A DNA stretch of 64,000 nt from the NCBI RefSeq assembly GCF_032362555.1, contig NC_083531.1, forward strand, positions 2,480,001 through 2,544,000, read 5' to 3'. A model generated the notes under the pieces. That model did not search any database and was not told the DNA's origin. It saw only the letters and a program-made list of their open reading frames with translations. Positions 39,350 to 51,430 of the stretch are shown here, piece after piece (the first letter of the stretch is position 1; the number at the start of each line of letters is the position of its first letter). Source of the DNA: Amyelois transitella (lineage: Eukaryota; Arthropoda; Insecta; Lepidoptera; Pyralidae). Both the position numbers and the translations under genes were made by a program.

Positions 39350-39960
39350 ATTTAATCACCTTTTAAATTGAAGTTCACTAAATCAAAATTATATCCAGCG
39401 TATTTATCCAAATCAGTGCATTTTAGAGTTCTTTATTTAAAATCCTACACAATTATGTATTTTTTTAATATAAATAATATATTTATGGCATTCATTTTTT
39501 GTTTTATTTTTATTGTCTTTTTAAAAAACCATCCTACCTATTTTTTTTATAAACATTCATACCTTTGGTGTTGAAGTTGTTTCGAGCTTATTTCTAATAT
39601 ATAAAATATAAATAACTGAACATCTCAATCTTGACCTGACTTTTTTTGATTCTTTTAATTAAACTAATATAATGTATTTATAATAACCAAAAAGTAGTCT
39701 AAAGCATCTGGGTGCTTCAGCCAGGTGATTTAAGTGGAACAATTCTGCTCTAAGATGTAAACTATAGTTTGTATACTTCGATCAAATCAAATGGAATATA
39801 TCTTTATAAACTACTTACATTTAAATAGGTACCATAAAACAACTACACTTGCTGAAATTTTGTTTGTTTCAAACCTTGTAAAATTAGGATAAGGTTAAAA
39901 TATTCAGGAATTAGCATAGGTAGGTGACAAGCGCTAAGTTCACTTTTTTATATTACTGAA
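39350..39960. other. 3' flank, no gene recognised
   Basis: A/T-rich DNA after sericin-like gene 2, without a convincing reading frame or a known repeat. Confidence 0.5.
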
Positions 39961-39962
39961 CT

Positions 39963-40140
39963 GCCAGGGCATGATGAGAAATTAACCGTCTCTGATTGGC
40001 CTGGGTCTTGGATGTTTATCTTTATAAGTATTTATTATAAAATATCGTATCGTTGTGTTAGTATCTCTTAACACAACCCTCGAACTTACTTCGAGGCTAA
40101 CTCAATCTGTGTAGGTAATATGTCCCGTACATATTTATTT
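39963..40140 (+). repeat. Family B SINE, head missing
   Basis: It starts inside the body at 'ccagggcatgatgag' and runs to 'tatgtcccgtacatatttat'. Confidence 0.65.
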
Positions 40141-40261
40141 CTTTTTTATTTTACTATGTATAAGGATTCAGAAATAACGACAGGATTCAGTCACAGGTTC
40201 AAATCTTACCTCTCCCGTGTTCTAATTACTCTTTCATGAGTAATATTTAAAATTAGCTCTT

Positions 40262-40450
40262 AAAGATGCCCTTAAAGTGATGGAAAAGTTGGGGAAGAAA
40301 CCTACACATTCAGGCATTTAGATGTGACACCAATGATTCAATATGAATCAGGTTCCCTGACAAATGTTGCGAAGTTCAATTAGGTATTGGACTCGCTTCG
40401 TGTATAAAAGTTTTTTAGGGATAATAGTAAAGGATGTAACAGGGACCAGC
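40262..40450 (-). repeat. Family C repeat, diverged
   Basis: Inverted: 'cctacacattcaggcattta', 'gttgcgaagttcaattaggt', 'actcgcttcgtgtataaaag'. Confidence 0.5.
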
Positions 40451-40974
40451 CCACCCCCCCATAGGATGACACGCGCAACGCCGTCTTTATCAATAAAACA
40501 ATCTCAGTCCCGTTTTTCGTCATTATAAATGACAGCGCGGGAAGAAAAACTACACGTATACTAAAAAGTAGCATGAAAAAAGTGAACTTATGTAGCATAC
40601 CTATTTGTCATTCTGACCGCGCATAATTTTTACATTTATACCTGTTTTTGTTCTGACATTGCTACCTCCAACTTTAACGTTACCTCTGACGTAGAGTGGA
40701 TCCATTTTCATAAAAACAGGATGTGTGCTACTTCATTTGAGGAAAATCTAGTCTTACATGTATGCTGAAGAAATCCCCAATTCCGTTCCCGTGGGAATTA
40801 CGGAAGCCCCATCTTAGTGCACATAAGGAATCTACCTGCTAGATTTCAAATCTCTAGACTTTATAATTGTCAATTGGTCAGTCAATCAATTAATTTTAAT
40901 AAAAAGGAATGGGTTAGTTAGGTGAGAGAGCAATAAAAATGGTCAGAATTGTTACAGAATAGATAATATCTAAT

Positions 40975-41230
40975 ACCATGACTGCTAGAACCGAGCTCAC
41001 GGGCTCTCATTTTGAGACTTTGTGCACTAATTGGATTATTTTTATCTTTTAAACTACCTAGTGGGTATTCTGTTGATTTTTTTTATTAACCCTACAGGAA
41101 CATGACAGTTGGTCGGTATACCTACAATGATATTACCCCGGCAACATAATCCAAATTTCAAGTAAATCGGTCCAGTGGATTTTGCGTGATGCTCGTTCAG
41201 TTCAGATAGACAGACAAAAGAAAATTAAAA
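40975..41230. repeat. Interspersed element, class uncertain
   Basis: 'gaaccgagctcacgggctct' through 'aaatcggtccagtggatttt' and 'cagatagacagacaaa' resembles the decayed tails of moth retroelements. I cannot define its ends. Confidence 0.35.
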
Positions 41231-42009
41231 ACTGCAGATTAAAAACTGCTGATTCGTCATATGTATCGAAAACTAAGTATATTCCACAGATAATTAAAAA
41301 AAATATCCAGTGTTTAAAATTTTTGTTCATCAGATTTATTACGATAGTACTTATGTATTGATGTATGATAATGTGATTAAAGAAATGAAAAGCTATCTCT
41401 GTCTACCTGCCGGGAGAGAGCCGTGATTTTTATCTATGTACAACTTCCACAAAAATAAAAGTGAGATCTAATACAGATATACAATTATATTAACATGTTT
41501 CAAGGCACCAATATAAACAGCATTAAAATACCTTAGTACGTAAGTACTTATAAATACTTAAGTACTTTAAATACTAGGTGTAAGTACATTTAACATCTTG
41601 CAGCATAGCATACCTACTTAATTACTAGTTTATTTTAGGTCAACGACATATTGAGATTTCTAGTTTATCTCGACAAACTCATTAACTAATTAACTCGCAT
41701 TTGCTCGCGGCTTCGTTCACATAATTCAAAGAACATTACCCGGTATGTACCTATGTATTCTTTTTCTTATGGTACAATAAAGAGTCCATCTATCTATTCT
41801 TTTATTTGATAGCAAAAATAATACAAATTGCCGTGTAGTTCCCAGCACAAATAGAAAACAGAATAGGACCAATCTATCTTTTTCCCCATTAATATAGTAA
41901 AAGGCGACTAAGGCATAGGCTTATAAATTTGGCATTCTACTTTTAGGCGATAAACTAGCAACCTGTCAGTATTTGAACCTCATTTTTGGCATATAACAAT
42001 TTTGAAGAC

Positions 42010-42276
42010 ATACATACATATAGTCACGTCTATATAGAGTCTATGTAGAGAGAGCCAATAGTCCCGAAAAGACTGAATGGCCGCGTTCAGCTGCTCGGCT
42101 TAATAATGGAATTGAGATCCAAATAGTGACAGGTTGCTAGCCCATCGCCTAAAAAAAAGGATCGCAATTTTATAAGCCTATCCCTTAGTCGCCTTTGACT
42201 TTGACGACATCCATGGGAAAAAGATGGAGTGGTCCTATTCTTTTTTGCATTGGTGCCGGAAATCACACGGCACACC
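42010..42276 (-). repeat. Family A repeat inserted into another family A
   Basis: It is flanked by the perfect 11-bp duplication ATTTTGAAGAC at 41999-42009 and 42277-42287. Confidence 0.75.
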
Positions 42277-42300
42277 ATTTTGAAGACTGTTGGTTCTATC

Positions 42301-42784
42301 TAGGGTTGCCATCTCTTAAATTTGGAAAACCGGACAAGACGCGTGAAAACCCCGGATTTTAGAGTCCGAAAGCCGGACATGTCAACAAGATCTTTTAAAC
42401 ATAATGCAATAAAAGACATTTGAAAATGTCATAAATCACCTTTTTTAATTCTTGAAATCAGAAAACAACACCTTATTAAAATATATTATCTGTTTAACTT
42501 TTTACCAGGAGTCATTTATGTAACAAAATACACCTATTTTAGCAGAATATAAACTAAGTTCAGTCTTCTTAAATATTAAACAACAAATCAGAACATTTTT
42601 AAAGTTTAGACCTACAGCAATGTAAGTTACATTGGGCATTAAAATTTTAAAACAAAATAATCAAATTTTTTTTATTTATGAATTTTTTAAACCCCGGTCT
42701 ACAAATGAAACCTTCCCCGGACGCTCCCCGGATGCCCGCTAAACTAGGACAAATCCGGGGAAACCCGGACGGATGGCAACCCTA
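42301..42784. mobile_element. hAT-type MITE, 484 bp
   Basis: Terminal inverted repeats TAGGGTTGCCATC / GATGGCAACCCTA and a perfect 8-bp target duplication GTTCTATC (42293-42300 and 42785-42792). It has no coding region. Both termini contain 'ccggac/gtccgg'-type motifs. The ends start with the same TAG...GTTGCC form as the 57.3-kb hAT, but the interiors are unrelated. Confidence 0.85.
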
Positions 42785-43094
42785 GTTCTATCTACCCCGC
42801 AAGGGATATTGGCGTGCGTGATTATATGTAAGTATGTTTGTATACTCCTATTTAATTTTTACTAGTCTAACTAATCTATAGTCATATTTCGGGTTCCTGA
42901 GTGACGTCACTGTGACGTCAACCAACAACAAAGAAAATAATGCACTGTTTTTAACTTAATATCAAAGCTCCAATATCTCTTTCTAAGAGCGAGCGAGATG
43001 AGACGATTTCTCGTTGACATAATAGTATGTATGACGCACTTTATGTGTTGCTAGATAAAAATTGATTATACAGTGTGTGCTTATTATTTTACTG

Positions 43095-43154
43095 TAGTAA
43101 ATAAGTGCCGTGTGGTTCCCGGATTATATATATGTATTATATATAGTAAATAAG
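43095..43154 (+). repeat. Family A 5' stub between direct repeats
   Basis: Only TGCCGTGTGGTTCCCGG of family A is left, followed by a TATA-rich stretch. It is flanked by the direct repeat TAGTAAATAAG (43095-43105 and 43144-43154). Confidence 0.5.
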
Positions 43155-43949
43155 TTACCATAATCTTTATTTAAATAGAGATATTTCCGAAAAAGACACA
43201 TACAACAAAACAATGTAGCACTGAATAAAACAGGTAAAGTTTGTACTCAAAAAATTATCGATAAGACTACGGTACTGAATACACTTTACGATATATTATA
43301 ATTATACTAGGTATGGACTAGAGAGTTGTATAAAACTGATTTTATCAACTAATTTCAAGCAAGCGATTTTAACTTATCAAGAACCTAAAATCCAAAAGGC
43401 TGTTTGGAAGTAAATGAATAATGGAGAGAAGATAAATAGAGATGGAGATAATTAAGGACTTGAGTCCTTAATTAAAATTAGACTTCAAAATCATTTTAAA
43501 TACTTACTTACAAATCTCCCTAAAAATCTTTTTGGCTAAATTTGAAAATAAGGCTAAGGTTGAAAATTAAACAGAAAGGGCATATTGAGTTAACACATTA
43601 TAAATGTTAATATGAGATAAATTATTTTGTTTTAACCGTTCTGTAAAATTTTAAAAATCTTTACTAGTAACACCGAGTTTCAACTGTCAATTTGGCACTT
43701 CCTGCCATTCTACTCAAACTCAAGCGCATTGTGAATCGCAATTTGATTGACGTGCGTGTTTGTTTCGCGAAAATCCATATTTCGCAAACAACAAATTTCT
43801 AGGAAGTAGTGCATTCATTGAGAACATATTTTTGGTTGGATTGATATGTGTTATCAACAGTGACAGAGTGTGTTTAACGTGGATGCGGTGTTAGTGTCTA
43901 TCCAGCAGCGAAAAAAACATTGAGTTTTTGCTCATTCAATAATCGCACT

Positions 43950-43966
43950 ATGTTCAACAGACTGAG
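43950..43966 (+). CDS. Candidate first coding exon (MFNRLR) of an unseen gene
   Basis: ATG TTC AAC AGA CTG AG is followed by a strong donor, gtgagt. The preceding 250 bp are less A/T-rich than the surroundings and have no upstream stop-free frame, as expected for a 5' leader. The exon ends in phase 2. No matching downstream exon was found in the remaining 20 kb, so the next exon would lie beyond the window, or this is a chance combination. I cannot name a product. Confidence 0.3.
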
Positions 43967-44699
43967 GTGAGTGGCCTAAATAAACCTTCACACTTTTTAT
44001 AAGCTTTGTAAGTGCTGTAAGTAAAATCCTAATACGAACGGTTGCTGCCTCGCGCCCAACTATTGCAAAAAAAAGTTGCGTCGAAGTGGCTATGGATTGA
44101 TTCTCTTTTTAAATTTTCGTCTTTCACTATTGTAAGCAATAGGAAACATGTTCTATGTCTTGGTAAAAGAGTACAAAATGATAAAACTGACAATAATTTA
44201 TTCAACCAAGTTGGGAATTCCTGTTTGATAGGTACCAACTGCCACTGCTATTAATGAGTGATTTTTATGATAAATACTTCTGTTTATGTAGGTACTAGTG
44301 AAATAATAAATAAAACAGAATAGATATCGTTTTCTATAAGTATTATTACAAAACTTATTAAAATCTTTTTAGAAGAGAAGGTGTGTCCAGTTAATTCTTT
44401 TTTATTTACATTTCATGACAGACCCATTTCACACTCAGACTATCTTCTAGCACTTGAAAGCATGATTTGGTTTAAAAAGTATAAAAAATATTAAGTTATC
44501 ATGATTCATTGTAAACATAAATTGGGAGTTGAGCAAATCACAAATAATGAGAGACAATATTTTTATCTTATGATATAAAACATATCACTCACCAACTTAA
44601 TGCTTTGTAAAACATAGGACCGTGACAACTAAAACTGCAATTTTCTTACAAATTTGCACCCGCAGCTGTTACTCTTTGGGGCCTGGAATCTGCTCTGAC

Positions 44700-45090
44700 A
44701 TTATCCCTACTTTTCTTCTTCCTAGCTTTAGTCCCAGTTGCATCCTCACCACTATGGAGAGGAGCCTGGATAAGCCCTTGACTATAGATCCTGGATTGAA
44801 GGAGTCAGATTTTTACACGAAGCAACTGATCTGACCTCCGCAACCTTTTGCAGGGAAACCTAACCCGTATGGGATCAGATGGTTACACATTGAGTTGCCT
44901 GAATGTGCAGGATTCCTCCCGATGTTTTGCCTTGCAGTAAGAGCATCATCATCAAATCAAATGAATGTACATAACTTAGTATAAAGTCATTGGTACATGG
45001 CCGAGGTAGGATTCAAACCTGTGCCCATTTTGCACCACACACATTTCAATGGTGCACCTTACTGATTCAACCGCCAATGCTCTACTTAAC
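44700..45090 (+). repeat. Family C repeat, longest copy
   Basis: 'ttattcctacttttcttctt'-side start, then 'gtcccagttgcatcctcacc', 'gacctccgcaaccttttgca', 'gaatgtgcaggattcctccc', and a distal part with a tRNA-like 'ggattcaaacctgtgccc'. It gives the fullest picture of the family. Confidence 0.6.
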
Positions 45091-45321
45091 ATTATCTCTA
45101 CAATCTCAACAAAATTCCATTATTAAAACAGCAAGCACACCTTATGTTTTCGCAGACCAGCATTAAAGCATAGTACAAGAATAATTACAGTCAACAACCT
45201 ACTCAAATCGACTACAAATACACCTGATATGTTGTTTGTAATAGTCTCTTTAAATCTGCACTGGTTTTAAGTAGATATGAAATTAAATATGTATAAGTAT
45301 TTTTTATACTAAAGGGCCAAA

Positions 45322-45594
45322 ACACATAATCGCATTACGGCGCCGCCCCGCGAGAATCGGCGGTAGCAGCACCGCCGATTGTTGCGGCGCAGCACAGCAT
45401 CGTGGCGCTAGTTCCAGCGATATGACGTTTTAATAATTAATAGATTGTACAATCAAACTTAATATATATATTATATTCAAATATAAAAATCACGAGGAAC
45501 TGTTTATCCTATCGCACGACAATAAAATGTTCTTTTTCGCGACGCCTCAACACCACAACGCAAACCGCCGATTTTAGCGCCGCAACCGTAAAGT
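45322..45594. mobile_element. Possible GC-rich MITE
   Basis: The ends share TTACGG ... AATCGGCGGT in inverted orientation (left from 45334, right from about 45592). GC-rich termini (cggcgccgccccgcg) flank an A/T-rich middle. The ends are imperfect and no target duplication was found. Confidence 0.35.
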
Positions 45595-45852
45595 TGGCAA
45601 CATTTTTCCAAGATTGGGTTTTCTAGATTTAATGTAGACAAAAGTCGCGGTAATGGGTACCTGCTGTCTAGAGCTATGTTTGTTTGATTAGGTGCCATTC
45701 ATCTGCTTAAGTTTTGTGACTATGTTATCGATATGTAATACTTATTAGGTATTTTGTGGCGACTTCGCATTTTGATGGGGTGTTAAAATTATAAAGTTGT
45801 ATTTTCTTGTTGAGGCACATCATTACATCAAGGGCGGCCACTTTTGATGTGG

Positions 45853-45941
45853 TATCTATGCACGCAAGACTCGTGACCCATTGGAAATTGGTACAATTCA
45901 CCAATTTCCAATGGGATCTCGAGTTAAGGCGTGCATAGATA
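45853..45941. repeat. Imperfect hairpin, about 40-nt arms
   Basis: TATCTATGCACGC at one end and GCGTGCATAGATA at the other enclose a perfect 17-bp inner stem (CCCATTGGAAATTGGT) with a loop of about 7 nt. The two mismatched patches lie between the outer and inner stems. Confidence 0.7.
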
Positions 45942-46394
45942 AATAAACTTCTTCCTAATTTTTCAATTAATGTCAAACTAAACGCCATATACATTATATA
46001 TCAATATATTTATTTATTATAAATAAACAACAGAAGCAGTAAGTTCTTATATAATCAACCCAAATTAAAGTTATAAAAACAATCAAGTTTGAAAAATGAA
46101 GTTTCAGCAACGAAAAATGAATTACATATCAACCGAATGTCGGTAAAATACAGTTCATCGACTAACTAAATCTAGTGAATGTTTGATTAAATGAATCATT
46201 TAAACTGTTTTAAAAGCACAGAAAGAATGGACAGATGGCTATGATAGTATTCTTTGGCAGTTCCCGTTTCGGGCTCCAAGCTAGAAGACCAAACGTAATG
46301 TCGGAGTGCATTTATTGCATGATTATAAAAAATCGATATTTCATCGATTATTTCCATAATCGATTATTTTTTCACATTCCTATGGAACCACAGC

Positions 46395-46612
46395 GGGCGC
46401 ACGGGTTGCTGCGGTGCACTTGTTGTTGGTGTGCCCGAATTGCAGGCACTTATAGCACTGCACAAAGCGGCTGAAGTCCGCCACGTGCACCCGCTGGTGC
46501 TCCACGTTCGCGCGCTCCCCTTCGACCAGCTTTCGCCGGATCGCCGAGGCTACTTCCATAACCTCATTATAAAAGCGCTCATTGCGGTTCTTTAAGAGAA
46601 AGCAAAGACGTA
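46395..46612 (-). pseudogene. Non-LTR retrotransposon ORF1 zinc-knuckle fragment
   Basis: The minus strand reads ...FYNEVMEVASAIRRKLVEGE...VQCYKCLQFGHTNNKC. The CX2CX4HX4C spacing is exact for a retroelement zinc knuckle, and the preceding sequence matches the conserved run before the knuckles of insect LINE ORF1 proteins. Only about 70 codons remain; the neighbouring knuckles and the RT are missing. The GC-rich codon use contrasts with the surrounding A/T-rich DNA, as expected for a fairly recent insertion. Confidence 0.6.
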
Positions 46613-46639
46613 TTTCTTCGCTCGGGATTTGGTTCTAAT

Positions 46640-47395
46640 CTCTGGACTCTGGACTTCTTTGCTAATTCGCTTTAAGATGATGAGGGGACGACGGAGTTTC
46701 GACTCTTCTGCTGCAATGCCGGTAATGTTATTGACTCTATACTATATTAGGTAACATTTATTATAAACATAATTGTTTTATTTCATATCTTTTTATTATA
46801 CATATAGGCAGACAGATCTTCCACTAAAGGTATTAATAAAGCTGTGTTATAAAAAGTATGAGTAGCTAAATTATGCTCTTTTAGGACTTAGATGTAATTC
46901 GAAACAAACATACCTATTAAAGTATTATTTAAATTCTTGTGAATGTAATCTAATGGTTAACCTAAAAAATTAAAAAATGCCAGGCTAAATTAAAAAATGA
47001 CAAAGAAATATTAGAGCGCCAACAACAGGACCTTTGGGTTCCCACCAAAAGGCATTTGGAATTGTTTGTCTCATTTCAAGCAATAGGGAAAAAAAATTCC
47101 TGGTCATAAGAAAGAGGCAAAGACAATCAACATACAGCCAAGTATCTATCTCATATAATCCGTTTAAAAAAGCAGCGAGCCGGCAGAATACATTTGTATA
47201 CCGCGAGTGATGACCGATAATGAAAGGGAGATGAGATATATGATTGCGTCCGTGGGAGCAGGATAGACTTATCCCTCAATAGTATTACTGGGGCAAATTG
47301 AAGGTCACATTATTGCAAGTGTGCAATCACGCATAACAAGTATGGTGTTTTTTTATGGGCAAGTCCACACTTGATACTTTAACTTACTAATAAAT
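46640..47395. other. No gene recognised
   Basis: Mixed-composition unique DNA. No convincing coding frame or repeat is seen. Confidence 0.45.
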
Positions 47396-47397
47396 AC

Positions 47398-47640
47398 GTC
47401 CTCTGTGGCGCAGCAGTAGTACGCTTGTCTTTGACACCGGAGGTGCCGGGTTCAAATCCCGGCCAGGGCATGATGAGAAAATAACTTTTTCTGAATGGCT
47501 TGGGTCTTGGATGTTTATTTATATAAGTATTTATTATAAAATATAGTATCGTTGAGTTAGTATCTCGTAACACAAGTCTCGAACTTACTTCGAGGCTAAC
47601 TCAATCTGTGTAATTTGTCCCGTATATATTATTTATAAAT
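47398..47640 (+). repeat. tRNA-derived SINE (family B)
   Basis: 'cgtcctctgtggcgcagcag' and 'gccgggttcaaatcccggcc' form the tRNA-like head. Full body and tail. Confidence 0.75.
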
Positions 47641-47654
47641 AAAGAATAAAAGGA

Positions 47655-47835
47655 TAAATCTGTACAAGACAAATTACACAGATTGAGTTAGTGTCGAAGT
47701 AAGTTCGAGACTTGTGTCATGAGATACTAACTCCCGCGTTGGTAGACTGTTAGATAATGCTATTAGCATTAAGTCCGCATAGGTATTGTACTTTACAAAT
47801 TGTTATTGTTACAATAAGGAATAAATAAATAAAAA
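47655..47835. repeat. Family B tail (inverted) next to a LINE tail
   Basis: 47665-47730 is an inverted B tail (acagattgagttagtgtcg). 47738-47835 is a LINE-type 3' end (gttggtagactgttagataa ... attaagtccgcata ... aataaataaata). Confidence 0.5.
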
Positions 47836-48224
47836 TAAAATAATCATACTGATTACCAAAAAAAAACCTGTAGCCTTAAACAGTAACTTTTAATTTTTTT
47901 AATAAAACTTTTTTGAATTTAGTAATAGCCTGAACTCAACTTTATTCAATGCCTATTACAGATGTTACTTACATAATAATTACAGTGTATATCAACATGG
48001 ATAGACGTGTTTAACTGTTTACCTTAACGACAAGCATATCTTGTTTGAACAAGCTGAATAACGATCATATTATTTTATGGAACCATAATTTTAATAATGG
48101 AAACGAACTAAAATTTTATCATTTCTGTTTACTAAAAGCAATTTTAATAATTTATGTCATCATCCTAAGGCGACTTCCATGCTGGTCTATATGCGAAAAA
48201 AAAAACAGCGTGTTCTAGTCTCTT

Positions 48225-48765
48225 CGCCTCCCATGCAACTTCTTATAAACTCGGGATTCTTGTAGGTGATGGGCTAGAAACCTGTTACTATTTGAATTGA
48301 GTATGCAGAGACTATGGATTTCCACTAGCTACGATCCTTACAGACCCTTATCACTCTTCTCACGCATAGCAGACGATTACGGGTACTCCTAACATCTCCC
48401 TTTTTTTACGACGTTCGAAATTTTTGTCGAAGTTCGACGTGGCCGGCCCATTGCCATAAGATTCAAATAGTGACGGGTTGCTAGCCCATCGCCTAAAAAG
48501 GAATCCCAAGTTTGTAAGCCTATCCCTTAGTCGCCTTTTACGTCATCCATGGGAAAGAGATGGAGTGGTCCTATTCTTTTTTGTATTGGTGCCGGGAACC
48601 ACACGGCACACATGTGATTATATCTATGTAGGTATTTAATCTCCTAGCGTTAGTCTCAGTTACATTCTGACCCCTATGGAGAAGTTAGGGCCACATTTAC
48701 ATCGTGGCAAATGGAAAAACATATGTCATTGTCTACCCCTCCGGGAAAAAAGCGTGATTTTATGT
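48225..48765. repeat. Cluster of A, C and D fragments
   Basis: A plus fragment at 48240-48295; a diverged D-like piece at 48300-48400; an inverted A copy at 48465-48610; and C-like plus D-like stubs at 48640-48765 ('gttagtctcagttacattct', 'tacccctccgggaaaaaagc'). Confidence 0.55.
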
Positions 48766-49261
48766 TATTATCTATTGGTATCTTAATTATTGTTATTAGC
48801 TTGGTATAACGTGGTGTGATTGATAAAACACGATTATGTGACTAATTTTACGAAATTAATAACATTTATCGGCAATAATGGCTAATTTATTATAATCTGT
48901 TTCTTTACATTTCTAAAAGTACCTACAAATTTTATAAGTGCATCGCTACTCTTTAAGGTCAGACAGCATAAATAAAAAATAATTAACCGTATACATGTTT
49001 TCTTAAAATAAATCTGACAATAAATTTCACATTATCCTTATGAAAATAAAAGTAAAGTTACTTTTATACTGCGTGAATTCTTTTAATTGGTGGATTTTAA
49101 AAATGTAGATGTTGACTCTCTTGTTGACGTTAAACTCGAATACCTAGTAGGTATCAATATATATTTTTTTAATTGACACAGTTGTAACATAATTCGTGTC
49201 TGTAAAAAACTTAATAGAAAACTGTAGAGTAAGCTAAAGTAAGTAGGGTTAAGATTAATTC

Positions 49262-49520
49262 AAATTCAAAAATTCAAAATTTTTATTCATTATTATAGGA
49301 TACTACATATCGCTTAATAATTGTCGTATGGTTTAACAACATTGGTTGACGTCAAATAAATTACTTAAAAACTAAGTTTACTGCCGCTTCCAAGGCAGTG
49401 CAGAAGAAGCGGTAACAAACTGCACTGCAGCATTTTCTTCAACAACGTCAACTTCACAATATTAAATTATACTTAGAATAGAATGTGGACGAGAGAATAC
49501 ATTGTTCATTTATTTTTAGC
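49262..49520. repeat. Repeat family F
   Basis: 'ttactgccgcttccaaggca', 'gaagaagcggtaacaaactg' and 'gcagcattttcttcaac'; a longer copy than those at 27304 and 36846. Confidence 0.55.
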
Positions 49521-49810
49521 AATTCTACTTAAAAACATCAATAATACTTAAAAACTACCTACTTATTCATTGTATTCCAGCCCACTCGTGTGTAACTTGT
49601 ATCGTTGTTATGACGTGAAATGGAACAACAATAGTTTTTCGCGCCATAAAAACTTCATCGTGCGTGACACGCTATGGGTGCATTTATATTAGGTTATATT
49701 CTTTTACCATCAAAATTTAATAATCAAAATTCACAGACATCGAAATTTCTCCAAATAGTTATCGGAAAAAATTGCGTGAAAACGTAACAAACCCACATCT
49801 ATATCATTTA

Positions 49811-50072
49811 CTAGCTGTGTCCGCGACTTCGTCCGCGTGGAATAGTTATTTTGGGCATCATCTAAGCCCTCAAGGATGAAGTATTTTCCCCGATATTTTT
49901 CACATTTTCCATTTTTTTGCTCCTAATAGTTGCAGCGTGATGTTATATAGCCTAAAGCCTTCCTCGATAAATGGTCTATTCAACGCAAAAAGAATTTTTC
50001 AATTCGAACCAGTAAGTTCCTGAGATTAGCGCGTTCAAACAAACAAACTCTTCAGTTTTATAATATTAGTAT
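49811..50072 (-). mobile_element. Non-autonomous Helitron
   Basis: CTAG plus hairpin 'ccgcgacttcgtccgcgtgg' at the left and 'tttataatattagtataga' at the right; minus-oriented copy of the family. Confidence 0.7.
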
Positions 50073-50079
50073 AGACAAT

Positions 50080-51030
50080 ATTGTTAGGATGAGCACTTAT
50101 GGGTATCCAAAATAAATTATTGTTTATTTTCCGTCTGAAATGTGAAAAACAGGCGAGGAAGGTGTTGCGAATTGAATTAATAAATATGTCCTTCTAGAGT
50201 ACAACTCCGCGCGATAAAATGACACACGCGCACTCTTCATATTTATCTAACTTGATAACATATTGAACTGTAATCTCATACCAGCCCGCTAATCCTTGAT
50301 CTTCAATTATGGCGGAATTTTTTTGTCTGTAAACCTTAGACAAACGTTGTTTTTTTTTTTTGCTTCCTTGCTAGACCGGTTTCAAAGAATAATATAATGC
50401 CAGCTGTTCTTCTTCCCGCGCCAACGCGCCGTTTTGTAAGTTGTTTTTTTTTCTTCGTTGTGGCAAACAAACCTCTTCATGAGCCCATTTTTCCATCGTA
50501 TAAACAAGAAAAAAATCAATTGAACACTTGATATTATATAATCCACACAAATACATATATCATTAACAATAAGTCAAAAACACAAATTGGATGAAGAACA
50601 AACAACATGACTATTGGGTTTCCGCGAAAAAATCCTCTCTATGTAATGTTTTGTGACTAATCCTCAGTCTGTCTACTCCGTAACGGTTAGTAATGATATC
50701 GTATATCTTATATTTGTGTTGCTAGTTGCTAGCGTATTTTTAATAAATAAAATGACTCTACGATATTGTTATCTCATTCACGTCATACATGTATAGATTT
50801 TGATAGAATTTTTTAAGTCCTATTGACTCATTGTTTAGTTCTCTCCTGCTCGAGTTTTAAGTTCCTTATTTACAAGCTAAGAACATCGACCATCCAATGT
50901 ACATTTGCCTTAATCAATGTAATTATTGTTTCTATTTAGCTAAATTTTCTCTTACTTTATCATATAAGGCCGTTAAGCGTGGGAATAGTATTTGACAAGC
51001 CCCTATTGTTCCGTCTCGTCTGCTTCATGC
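50080..51030. other. No gene recognised
   Basis: A/T-rich DNA with several T-runs. I see no supported gene. Confidence 0.45.
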
Positions 51031-51039
51031 GTGGCGACA

Positions 51040-51430
51040 TCTCTACGCCACAAGACACAACAACCAATCACGCGACGCTATCAGCCAATAACAGCGAAGA
51101 GTCTAAATCACGCAACCAAAGATTTCACGGAATGGAGCATAAATACAACCCCTCCGACACAACATCGTCGGAGCCCTTATGGCAGTTGAACACTAGGTTA
51201 AACCTACTCGGGTGGCGTCAAAGCCGAGGTTTGTCCCGCTTTGGGAACCCTTTGAGCAGCCACTGCGTAGGCAGGAGGCCCTTCCGGCCCCGCCACTAAA
51301 AAGCGCCCGGTCACGTTGCAAAGCCCCTCGGGCAGCAACAAGGATAGGTCCAATAAAAAAAAAAAAACAACATCGTCGGAGCCGGCGGTTCCCTTTGACG
51401 AGCTCAAATGACAGCTCCCGCTAAATAAGT
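51040..51430 (+). repeat. Repeat family E, interrupted copy
   Basis: 'caatcacgcgacgctatcag', 'aacagcgaagagtctaaatc', 'gatttcacggaatggagcat' and 'cctccgacacaacatcgtc' align with the inverted copy at 17185-17402 and with 57105-57281. It is interrupted by a poly-A retroposon at 51176-51366. Confidence 0.55.
51176..51366 (+). mobile_element. Poly-A retroposon with 17-bp target duplication
   Basis: A 191-bp GC-rich insert ends in a run of about 14 A. It is flanked by the perfect direct repeat ACAACATCGTCGGAGCC (51159-51175 and 51367-51383). It looks like a SINE or a 5'-truncated LINE. The parent is not recognised. Confidence 0.75.

Larger units (their letters stand above)
41828..42840 (+). repeat. 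Family A repeat hosting two later insertions
   Basis: The host copy runs plus from 'ttgccgtgtagttcccagca' and is split into 41828-42009, 42277-42300 and 42785-42840 (ending in a TATG-like tail). The insertions are an inverted family A copy (42010-42276) and a hAT-type MITE (42301-42784), each with its own target duplication. Confidence 0.75.

Noticed and set aside
50979-51424. Short plus and minus frames around 51.2 kb
   Set aside because: They cross the boundary of the poly-A retroposon and family E and are not conserved between the copies of E.
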